In this document: positions 1-5,526 of the stretch, in pieces
How positions within the stretch are numbered: position 1 is the first letter of the stretch
How the letters are laid out: each line of letters begins with the position of its first letter
NCBI GenBank assembly: GCA_017885175.1
Contig: JAFNGP010000143.1
Span: forward strand, 5,678 to 11,203
Length of the DNA stretch: 5,526 bases
Reading direction: 5' to 3'
Source of the DNA: a bacterium
GTDB lineage: Bacteria; Krumholzibacteriota; Krumholzibacteriia; Krumholzibacteriales; Krumholzibacteriaceae
Position numbers and translations under genes: made by a program
The notes under the pieces: model-generated
The model's input: the letters and a program-made list of their open reading frames with translations, nothing else
The model's database searches: none
What the model was told of the DNA's origin: nothing

Positions 1-81
1 TCCGCGTCCAAGGACGAGATGCTTCGAAAGAAGAAGAAGGCGCTCTCCGACATCTGGAAGCTCTGGAAGGCGATGAAATGA
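1..81 (+). CDS. 3' end of an unidentified CDS (partial)
   Basis: Reading from base 1 gives 26 sense codons and a TGA stop at 79-81, with no interruption. The visible tail is strongly basic (a run of four lysines at residues 10-13, then SDIWKLWKAMK) and could form an amphipathic or charged C-terminal helix. No domain is visible, so I do not assign a function. The stop overlaps the start codon of the TPR-CHAT gene in an ATGA arrangement, which is typical of translationally coupled genes in one operon. The gene's start and identity lie outside the window. Codon use (GCG, CTC, AAG) matches the downstream genes, supporting that this is real coding sequence. Confidence 0.65.
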   Translation, partial: SASKDEMLRKKKKALSDIWKLWKAMK

Positions 82-152
82 ACGCGCGCCGCCCGGTATC
101 GATAATCGTATCGTTCGCTCTCGCGCTCGCCGCGGGCGCGGCCGCGGCCGCG
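78..152 (+). other. Signal peptide coding segment
   Basis: This segment encodes residues 1-25 of the TPR-CHAT protein. It shows a positively charged n-region (Arg4, Arg5), a hydrophobic core (VSIIVSFALALAAG) and a small-residue c-region made of consecutive alanines. The exact cleavage point is ambiguous because any Ala-x-Ala in the run could serve, and Pro26 would be a poor +1 residue. It could instead act as an uncleaved anchor. Either way the TPR and CHAT domains would be exported. Confidence 0.75.
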
Positions 153-3100
153 CCGGATCCGGCGCCCGCGCCCGCGCAGAAGCGCATCGAAGCGTACGCC
201 GCCGGGGCGGCGCTCCTCGACGCCGGGGAGAACGAACGGGCCGCGCGATTCTTCGAGGAGGCTCTCGCGGATAGCGGCGGGCTCGTCGAGCTCGCGGAAG
301 GTCTCGTCGAAGCGCGCTCCCGGCTCTGCGCGCCGAACGCGGGCGTAGCCCGCTGCGCCCAGTCGATACCGGCGGCGCCGGGCGCGCGGCGGGTAATATT
401 CGAGCGATATCTCGACGGGGAGCGCTCGCGCCTTCGGATGGATTTCAGCGCCGCCGCCGCTCATTATCGGGGCGCGTTCTCGGCCGCCGGGCGGAACCGC
501 GATACGCTCTCGGCCGTCGTGTGCGGGCGGGCTCTCGCGCTGTGCCTCATCGAGAGCCAGGACGCTCCGGGCGCCCTCGAATCGGCGAAGGCGCTCCTGG
601 CCGTCGCGCAGGGCCTTTCTCCGTCGAAAAGACTCGCTGTCTCCGTCATGTACATTCACGCCGAGTGCCTGAACGCGGCCGACAGCGTCGCGGCGGCCGA
701 CAGTCTCTACCGTGAAACCCTCTCGCTCGCGAGAGCGGGGAAATTCCGGCAGATCGAGAGCGGCTGTCTCGCGGGTCTCGGGCGGCTCGATGAGAAGCGG
801 CAGAAAAACGGGGAGGCGAAATCGTTCTACGATCGGGCGCTCCTTCTCGAGCGGGCCATGGGGAACAGGGAGAGGATAGCGGCGCTTCTCAATAATCTGG
901 GGCAGGTCGAGGTGAACGCGGGCGATCTCGAAGCCGCCGCCGGGCGTTTCGCGGAGGCGGAGGAAACCGCGAAGGCATGCGGCCTGAGATGGATCCTCGG
1001 GTACATCTCTTACGGCCGCGGCGCGCTCGCCGAGAAGAAGGGGGACACAGCGGGGGCTCTCAAGCTCTTCCAGCAGGCCCTCGCGCTGCATGCGGATCAG
1101 GGAAACGTCCGGGGAGAGCTCGGCGTTCAGCTCAGGCTCGGATACCTCCGCGGCTCGCTGGGTCAATACGCGCCGGCCGTCGCTCATTACGAACGCGCGC
1201 TCAAGGTCTACGAGGAAACGGAGAACCTCTCCGGTCTGAGCTCGACGCTCGCGGCGCTCGCCGCCGCCTACCACAAGCTCGGCGATTTCGCGAAAGCCGA
1301 GGAGTATTACCAAAGGACGCTCGACGTGAAACGCAGGCTCGGCGACAAGCGCGGCGCCGCCTGGAGCCTCAATTCGCTCGGGATGATCGCCGACATGCAG
1401 GGCCGCTACCGCGACGCCCTTTCGTTCGAGCACGAGGCGATGGCGCTGTACCGGGAGGCGGGCGACCGCGCGGAAACGGGTGAAGTGCATTTCAGCATCG
1501 GCTCGATCTATTGCTACCTCGGAAACTACACCGAGGCGTTGAAGCATTACGAAGAGGCGTTCGCCGTCGCGGTCGAAACGGGAAACGGGCAATTTCTCGG
1601 CACGGTCGCGAGCGGCATGGGATCGGTTTACTCCGCGGCGGGGAGACTCGATCTCGCCGGGGAGCTTTACCGGAAATGCCTCGAGATCGCCCGCGCGTCG
1701 AAACAGAAAACGGCCGTCGCCTGGGCCCTCGACAATCTCGCTTCTCTCGAGATCCGGCTCGGCGACCTCGCCGGCGCGCGCGCGCACGCCGGCGAGGCGC
1801 TCGCGCTCCTGCCGGCCGAAGGGGAGAATTACATTCGCGCCCGCGCCCTCTATCTCATGGGAATGGCCGGAGGCCCGGTCGAGTCCTCGATCGGCTATCT
1901 CGAACGCGCGCTCGCCCTCGCCGAGGGAAGCGGCATCGAGGAGCTCAAGTGGAAATGCCTCTCGGATCTCGGGGAGCTCTATCTCGCGAAGGGGGATACG
2001 GCGAAGAGCTATTCTCTCCAGCATCGCGCGATCGTTTCCGTGGAATCGCTCAGGCGCCTCGCCGGCTCCGACGAGCTTCGGCGGCATTTCTTTCAGCCCG
2101 CGATTCTTCCCTACGAGCGCATCGTCTCGGTAATCCTGACGAGGTCGGGCCGCGCGCCGGACGTGAAGGAGGCCTTCAGCTACACGGAGCGCTGCCGGGC
2201 GCAGATCCTCGCCTCGCTCCTCAGGGAGGCGATGGAACGGACCGGAGCGAAAGGGAACGACAGGCTCCTCGGCCGCGAGCGCGAGATCCTCTCGCGGCTC
2301 GCGTTCTATCAGGCGCGTCTCCGGGACGGGACGATCGCGCCGGAAGAGCGCGCCGGTCTTCTCGAGAAGATCGAAGGTCTCGAGAGACGCTTCACGAGCC
2401 TCAGTCTCAAGCTCGAGCAGAGGGACAAGGATTACCTCTCGGAGCTCTATCCGAAGGTCGAGCAGCCCGACGAGCTCTTCTCGTCGCTGGCCCCCGGCGA
2501 AATAGCGCTCTCCTATTTTCTCGGAGAGAAGCGGTCGTATGTGTTCTGCGGCAAGAAGGGGGAACTCGCCGTCTACGAGCTTCCCGCGAAGGCCTTTATC
2601 GAGCAGCGGGTCGATCGTTTCCTGAGTCTTCTCCAGCAGATGGCGAACGCTTCCGAAGGGACGGCTTCCGATCCGGCCGCGGCGGACACGGCGGCGGCTG
2701 GCCCCGCGATCCCGGCGCAGGTGTTCGATCTCGCGTCGAACGAGCTGTACGATCTGCTTCTCGAGCCCGCGGCCGGGTCGTTTGAAGCAGGGGAGAAGCT
2801 CATCATCGTTCCCGACGGTCTTCTCAACCGGCTGCCGTTTGCGCTCCTCAAGAGCGGGAACCGGCACCTCGTCGAGGATCACGACGTATCGTACGCGCCT
2901 TCGCTGAGGACGCTCCGCTACCTGAGAGAGCGGAACGCCGTGCGCTCGCGCTCGAGTCACGCGCCCGAATACGACATCATCGCGATCGGCGCGAGCGGCG
3001 AGAGCGCGACCGGGCCGAAGGGCGGAGCGCGGGTCTATCCGTTCACCGATATTCCGATCGAGCCGCTTCCCCGCGCGGCGCAGGAGGCGAAGGACGCCGC

Positions 3101-3755
3101 GTCCGTCTTTTCCCGGTCGCTCGTGCTCGCGGGGCGGAGCGCGGGAGAAGGCTCGCTCAGGGAGAGCCGCATCGACGATACGGGAATTCTCCACGTCGCG
3201 GCGCGCGCGTATATCGACAACGACGATCCCAGGCGCTCGTTCGTCGTTCTGAACCCGGAGCGCGGTTTCGGGGACACGCTCGCGAGGCTCCCGGAGGACG
3301 GTCTTCTCCAGTGGCACGAGATCGCCGCGCTCAAGCTCAACGCGGCGCTCGTGACGCTGTCGGCGTGCCGCTCGGCGGGGGGCGTTCTGTCGTACGGAGA
3401 AGGCATATCGGGTCTCACGCAGGCGTTTCTCTACGCGGGAGGCGGCTGCGTGCTGGCGGCTCAGCTCGATATACCCGACGACCTCGCGGGCGAGATGACG
3501 GTCGAATACTATCGCAACATCAAGAAAGGGCTCGATGCGTCCGCGGCCCTCGGCGCCGCGCAGCGCGCCGCTCTCGCGAAGGGCGGCGCGATCGCGAGCC
3601 CCGCCGTGTGGGGCGCTTTCGTCGCGATCGGGGACGGCGCTTCGGCCCCGAGACTCTCGCATGGAATCGTCGGCTCGAAATTCATTCTTCTCGGGCTCGT
3701 TCTCGCCGCGGCCGTCCTCGCCGCGCTCATCGTGCGGGGGCGCCGCCATGATTGA
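78..3755 (+). CDS. Membrane-anchored TPR-CHAT protein with secretion signal; CHAT dyad His replaced by Arg
   Basis: 1225 residues. Residues 1-25 look like a Sec signal peptide: basic MNARRP, hydrophobic core, then an Ala run ending near AAAAAP, followed by a Pro/Ala-rich stretch. About residues 40-655 form a TPR array; clear units start near 272 (NNLGQVEVNAGD), 307, 354 (LGYLRGSLGQY), 394 (LAAAYHKLGDF), 434, 474 (IGSIYCYLGNY), 515, 551 and 630. Residues 730-788 look coiled-coil. The CHAT (caspase/separase-like peptidase) domain spans about 800-1185, with the landmarks LAPGEIALSYF (from 804), IIVPDGLLNRLPFALL (from 909), LSACRSAGG with Cys1097, and AVWGAFVAIGD (from 1176). A hydrophobic helix at 1202-1219 followed by RGRRHD gives a C-terminal anchor with a cytoplasmic tail, so the body should be extracytoplasmic. 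The usual A-x-H-G box reads HVAARA, with Arg1043 where the dyad His is expected, so peptidase activity is doubtful. The start is supported by GGAAGG 7 bases upstream and by the ATGA overlap. Role inferred: protein-interaction scaffold or sensor in a sigma-factor module. Confidence 0.93.
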   Translation: MNARRPVSIIVSFALALAAGAAAAAPDPAPAPAQKRIEAYAAGAALLDAGENERAARFFEEALADSGGLVELAEGLVEARSRLCAPNAGVARCAQSIPAAPGARRVIFERYLDGERSRLRMDFSAAAAHYRGAFSAAGRNRDTLSAVVCGRALALCLIESQDAPGALESAKALLAVAQGLSPSKRLAVSVMYIHAECLNAADSVAAADSLYRETLSLARAGKFRQIESGCLAGLGRLDEKRQKNGEAKSFYDRALLLERAMGNRERIAALLNNLGQVEVNAGDLEAAAGRFAEAEETAKACGLRWILGYISYGRGALAEKKGDTAGALKLFQQALALHADQGNVRGELGVQLRLGYLRGSLGQYAPAVAHYERALKVYEETENLSGLSSTLAALAAAYHKLGDFAKAEEYYQRTLDVKRRLGDKRGAAWSLNSLGMIADMQGRYRDALSFEHEAMALYREAGDRAETGEVHFSIGSIYCYLGNYTEALKHYEEAFAVAVETGNGQFLGTVASGMGSVYSAAGRLDLAGELYRKCLEIARASKQKTAVAWALDNLASLEIRLGDLAGARAHAGEALALLPAEGENYIRARALYLMGMAGGPVESSIGYLERALALAEGSGIEELKWKCLSDLGELYLAKGDTAKSYSLQHRAIVSVESLRRLAGSDELRRHFFQPAILPYERIVSVILTRSGRAPDVKEAFSYTERCRAQILASLLREAMERTGAKGNDRLLGREREILSRLAFYQARLRDGTIAPEERAGLLEKIEGLERRFTSLSLKLEQRDKDYLSELYPKVEQPDELFSSLAPGEIALSYFLGEKRSYVFCGKKGELAVYELPAKAFIEQRVDRFLSLLQQMANASEGTASDPAAADTAAAGPAIPAQVFDLASNELYDLLLEPAAGSFEAGEKLIIVPDGLLNRLPFALLKSGNRHLVEDHDVSYAPSLRTLRYLRERNAVRSRSSHAPEYDIIAIGASGESATGPKGGARVYPFTDIPIEPLPRAAQEAKDAASVFSRSLVLAGRSAGEGSLRESRIDDTGILHVAARAYIDNDDPRRSFVVLNPERGFGDTLARLPEDGLLQWHEIAALKLNAALVTLSACRSAGGVLSYGEGISGLTQAFLYAGGGCVLAAQLDIPDDLAGEMTVEYYRNIKKGLDASAALGAAQRAALAKGGAIASPAVWGAFVAIGDGASAPRLSHGIVGSKFILLGLVLAAAVLAALIVRGRRHD
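135..165. repeat. Two overlapping perfect palindromes in the signal-peptide coding region
   Basis: Bases 135-154 form a perfect 20-base palindrome centred on a CCGCGG core. Bases 150-165 form a second perfect 16-base palindrome centred on GGATCC. Both fall in the Ala-rich signal peptide, where GCG/GCC codons favour self-complementary sequence. Strong mRNA structure here could slow early translation. Chance through composition is a sufficient explanation. Confidence 0.6.
1766..1797. repeat. 11-bp perfect inverted repeat with alternating CG loop
   Basis: The left arm at 1766-1776 (CCTCGCCGGCG) is exactly complementary to the right arm at 1787-1797 (CGCCGGCGAGG). The 10-base loop at 1777-1786 is CG-alternating apart from its last base. 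The repeat lies inside the TPR coding region, over the residues LAGARAHAGE. It is a strong potential stem-loop, and the loop and flanks form an alternating purine-pyrimidine tract. No T-run follows, so it is not a terminator. It may be only a by-product of GC-rich Ala/Gly/Arg codons. Confidence 0.6.
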
Positions 3756-5064
3756 GAATGTGCAATCGGCGACCGACGAAGCGCTAGCCGCGGAGATCGC
3801 CCGGGCGCCCGGCGACCGGCTCTGCACCGAGCTCTTCCGGAGATATAGTAAAAAGATCTACCTCTGGAGCTTCGGCTATACGCACGAAGTCGAGGAGGCG
3901 CTCGATCTGTCGCAGGAGATCTTCGCCATGATCTTCCGAAATATCCGGGGTTTTTCGGAGCGATCGCGCTTTTCGACGTGGGCCTACCAGGTGACGAGGA
4001 ACCACTGCCTCGGCGAGCTCTCGAAGCGGCGGGTGCGGTGGCGCGACCGGCTCCTGTCGTTCGAGGATGGCGCCGGCGCCGAAGCGCTCGAAACGGAAGT
4101 CTTCTCGCGGGTCGATGCGATCGATGATCTCGAGCGGATGCTCGACGCGGCGCGGGAATACATGTCGATGGACGAGATCGAGGCGTTCGTGCTCCATTAC
4201 CGGGAGGGGCTCACCGTGAACGAGATCGCGAAGATCGTCGGGTGCGAGAACGTGACGGGCGCGCGGACCCTGATCCGGGACGGGAGAAGGAAATTCGGCC
4301 GCCTCGTCGAGGAGAAGGCTTCGGAAATGTCTCGTAGCGAACACCTCGATCTTGAGGCGCTGGAGAAATATCTGCTGGGAAAGCTCGAAGAGCGGGCGGC
4401 GGAGGCGGCGCGGCGGCACATCGAGAAATGCGCGCTCTGCGACCTCGAGCTCAAGCGTCTTCAGCGGTTCGCGGGCGTAGATTCGGACGACGACCTGGCC
4501 CGCACGGCGGAATGGATCTATGCGCGGAGGAAGCTCGAGAACGCGTTCAGCGAGAAGGTCGCGCCCTCGGCGGCGGGCAACGCGCTCGCGCGGAGAATCC
4601 GGTTTTCCCGCGCGTCGAACGCCGCGCGATGGATTGTCCCGGCCGCCGTCATGGCGGCGGGCGTCTTTATGATCGCCTATTTCTCGAAGCGGGAGGAATC
4701 CCGGGTGAGCGAACCCGCGCGGCGCGTCGTGCGGGGGGCTCTGCCGGTCCGGTACGGCATCGAGCTCGGGGATCCGGCCGGGGAGATACATGCCTCTCCG
4801 ACCGTATTTAAATGGAAATCGGAGAGGGGCGACAATCACTACGCGCTCGAGATATTCACGCCGACACTCGCGAGGGTTTATCGGGCGGAGAATATCGCCG
4901 GATCTTCATGGACCGCCCCCGATACTCTCGGAACGATCCTCAAGCCCAACGTCGTCTACCTCTGGAGCGTGAAGGGATTCAACGGGCTCGAACGGGTCGA
5001 AGCTTCGCCGAACGGCTGGTTCAGGATCGCGCGCGGGTCCGCCGCCGTCCAGTCCACTCCTTGA
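3748..5064 (+). CDS. ECF-like sigma factor fused to zinc-finger anti-sigma domain, TM helix and extracytoplasmic domain
   Basis: 438 residues. Sigma region 2 spans about 12-100, with DLSQEIFAMIFRNIRGF (53-69) and RFSTWAYQVTRNHCLGELSKRR (74-95) matching the core-binding and -10-recognition helices of sigma-70 group 4 proteins. Region 4 spans about 128-188, with the helix-turn-helix start at LTVNEIAKIVGC (155-166). Residues 195-241 match a zinc-binding anti-sigma module: H199, then H224-x3-C228-x2-C231. Residues 294-312 form one transmembrane helix. Residues 333-428 contain FKWKS, HYALEIF, YLWSVKGFNG and GWFRI, a pattern like an Ig/fibronectin-type beta sandwich, predicted outside. The start is ATG 3748, which overlaps the TPR-CHAT stop by 8 bases and has GGGGG at 3736-3740 as a weak ribosome site; the overlap suggests coupling. 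A canonical system would have separate sigma and anti-sigma genes; here one frame runs through both. An internal start at 4327 may give free anti-sigma. Family assignment is firm; the extracytoplasmic fold is tentative. Confidence 0.9.
   Translation: MIENVQSATDEALAAEIARAPGDRLCTELFRRYSKKIYLWSFGYTHEVEEALDLSQEIFAMIFRNIRGFSERSRFSTWAYQVTRNHCLGELSKRRVRWRDRLLSFEDGAGAEALETEVFSRVDAIDDLERMLDAAREYMSMDEIEAFVLHYREGLTVNEIAKIVGCENVTGARTLIRDGRRKFGRLVEEKASEMSRSEHLDLEALEKYLLGKLEERAAEAARRHIEKCALCDLELKRLQRFAGVDSDDDLARTAEWIYARRKLENAFSEKVAPSAAGNALARRIRFSRASNAARWIVPAAVMAAGVFMIAYFSKREESRVSEPARRVVRGALPVRYGIELGDPAGEIHASPTVFKWKSERGDNHYALEIFTPTLARVYRAENIAGSSWTAPDTLGTILKPNVVYLWSVKGFNGLERVEASPNGWFRIARGSAAVQSTP
4311..4329 (+). 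promoter_or_regulatory. Candidate internal ribosome binding site and start codon for free anti-sigma
   Basis: GGAGAAGG at 4311-4318 is a strong Shine-Dalgarno match, followed after 8 bases by ATG at 4327-4329, in frame with the fusion. Starting here (Met194 of the fusion) would give a 245-residue protein beginning MSRSEHLDLEALEKYL, which looks like the natural N-terminus of a free zinc-finger anti-sigma factor. The sigma region 4 domain ends just before it. The same bases encode Glu-Glu-Lys, so a chance match is possible. Confidence 0.45.
4327..5064 (+). other. Anti-sigma portion of the fusion (possible independent product)
   Basis: This portion encodes residues 194-438: the zinc-finger module (H199, H224, C228, C231), a linker, a transmembrane helix (294-312) and an extracytoplasmic domain. 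It has the full layout of a standalone membrane anti-sigma factor. In such proteins the zinc-finger module binds the sigma factor and blocks core RNA polymerase binding, while the outer domain receives the signal. Here it is covalently joined to its likely target, so binding could be intramolecular. Whether a free form exists depends on the internal start. Confidence 0.5.
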
Positions 5065-5090
5065 CATCGCCGAAGACCGCATGATAGCGT
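5061..5090 (+). promoter_or_regulatory. Candidate sigma-70 type promoter for the M24 peptidase gene
   Basis: A perfect TTGACA -35 box at 5061-5066 overlaps the stop codon of the sigma fusion. With an 18-base spacer, the -10 candidate TAGCGT lies at 5085-5090 (T, A and final T match the consensus), preceded by TG at 5082-5083 in the extended -10 position. Transcription would start near 5097 and leave a leader of about 50 bases. It is the only good -35 match I found in the gap between the genes. The weak -10 keeps confidence moderate. Confidence 0.45.
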
Positions 5091-5110
5091 TCGATTCACG
5101 GATGTAACCG

Positions 5111-5137
5111 CCCTTATTGCGTGCTCTCGAATACGGG
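5111..5137 (+). promoter_or_regulatory. Weak stem-loop overlapping the M24 ribosome binding site
   Basis: Bases 5111-5118 can pair with 5130-5137 (CCC with GGG and TATT with AATA, with one T/C mismatch), leaving an 11-base loop. The 3' arm includes the first three G's of the GGGGAGG Shine-Dalgarno at 5135-5141. It is a marginal hairpin with no T-run, so it is not an intrinsic terminator. It could modulate access to the ribosome site, but the stem is short and may be fortuitous. Confidence 0.2.
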
Positions 5138-5149
5138 GAGGATCGGACG

Positions 5150-5526
5150 ATGGATATCAAGAAAATTCAGGCCGCGCTCAAGGAAAAAGGCGTCGACGGT
5201 TGGCTGCTGTGCGATTTCCACAACCGCGATCATCTCGCGTACCGCGTGCTCGGTCTCGATTTCAAGAAGGGGACATCGAGGCGCTGGTTCTACTATATCC
5301 CGGTCGCGGGCGAGCCGATCCGTCTCGTCTCGGCGGTCGAGCCCGCCCGGCTCGACGCCCTCCCGGGCGAGAAACGATACTACCGCGCGTGGGGCGAGCT
5401 CCATTCGTCCATCAAGGAGATGCTCGGCAAGCCGAAGAAGCTCGCCATGCAGTATTCGCCGCTCAACAACATTCCGTACGTGTCGATCGTCGACGCTGGG
5501 ACGATCGAGATCATCAGGAGCTTCGG
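5150..5526 (+). CDS. M24-family Xaa-Pro aminopeptidase-like protein, N-terminal part (partial)
   Basis: The first 125 codons of an open frame that continues past the window. It begins MDIKKIQAALKEKGVDGWLL, with later landmarks RRWFYYIPVAGEP, RLDALPGEKRYYRAW and AMQYSPLNNIPYVSIVDAG. These fit the N-terminal creatinase/prolidase-type domain of aminopeptidase P-like proteins, which remove N-terminal residues preceding proline or resemble enzymes that do. The metal-binding C-terminal catalytic domain is outside the window, so activity cannot be judged. No signal peptide is visible, so it is probably cytoplasmic. The start is fixed by GGGGAGG at 5135-5141, 8 bases before the ATG. The gene follows the sigma fusion after 85 bases and has its own candidate promoter, so it may be a separate, housekeeping-like transcription unit rather than part of the signalling module. 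Confidence 0.85.
   Translation, partial: MDIKKIQAALKEKGVDGWLLCDFHNRDHLAYRVLGLDFKKGTSRRWFYYIPVAGEPIRLVSAVEPARLDALPGEKRYYRAWGELHSSIKEMLGKPKKLAMQYSPLNNIPYVSIVDAGTIEIIRSF

Noticed and set aside
1511..2785. 424-codon + strand frame inside the TPR-CHAT gene
   Set aside because: Extremely Arg-rich translation with no motifs; a +1 shadow of a well-supported TPR-CHAT frame in GC-rich DNA.
3535..3747. 71-codon upstream extension of the sigma fusion frame
   Set aside because: The extension translates to Arg/Ser/Pro-rich sequence and overlaps the conserved CHAT end and membrane anchor; the sigma domain starts naturally from ATG 3748.
4319..4337. A sequencing indel creating an artificial sigma/anti-sigma fusion
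   Set aside because: Considered because a TAG exists in another frame at 4335-4337, but both sides share one frame with good codon use and a plausible linker, and no frame change is needed to read either domain. Reads would settle it.
3784..4839. 351-codon open frame on the - strand opposite the sigma fusion
   Set aside because: Its composition is Arg/Pro-rich and domain-free, as expected from the antisense of a GC-rich gene, while the + strand frame has clear sigma and zinc-finger motifs.
5065..5149. Intrinsic terminator after the sigma fusion gene
   Set aside because: No GC-rich stem followed by a T-run is present in the gap; the only stem-loop is weak and overlaps the ribosome site.
1..5526. 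tRNA, rRNA, CRISPR array or insertion sequence
   Set aside because: No direct-repeat/spacer pattern, transposase motifs or tRNA-like stretches were seen; the window is nearly all occupied by the described coding regions.

Overview
The window is GC-rich bacterial DNA (about two thirds G+C by eye), almost fully coding, with every real gene on the + strand. It holds the last 26 codons of an unidentified gene, a large TPR-CHAT protein, a sigma factor fused to its own apparent anti-sigma factor, and the first 125 codons of an M24-family (Xaa-Pro aminopeptidase-like) protein. GC bias, the TPR-CHAT/sigma pairing and the type of M24 protein would fit an environmental Gram-negative lineage of the Acidobacteria, Gemmatimonadota or FCB-candidate-phylum kind. 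That is an impression from gene content only; no marker gene is present.

Layout: bases 1-81 are the 3' end of a gene whose stop overlaps the next start (ATGA). Bases 78-3755 encode a 1225-residue protein with signal peptide, long TPR array, coiled segment, CHAT (caspase/separase-like) domain and C-terminal membrane anchor. Its end overlaps by 8 bases the start of a 438-residue protein (3748-5064) with, in order, sigma region 2, sigma region 4, a zinc-binding anti-sigma (HxxxCxxC) module, one transmembrane helix and a predicted extracytoplasmic beta-rich domain. The overlaps make the first three genes a likely translationally coupled operon. An 85-base gap (5065-5149) carries a candidate promoter and ribosome binding site for the M24 gene, which runs off the window.

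How the parts may work together (inference): the TPR-CHAT body and the C-terminal domain of the sigma fusion are both predicted on the outer face of the same membrane, and the two genes are coupled. This suggests an envelope signalling module in which the TPR-CHAT protein senses or transmits a signal to a membrane-tethered sigma factor. Two details stand out. The CHAT domain keeps its Cys in an LSAC motif but has Arg at the position where the catalytic His is expected. The sigma/anti-sigma junction has a strong Shine-Dalgarno followed by an in-frame ATG, so a free anti-sigma factor could be made from within the fusion gene.
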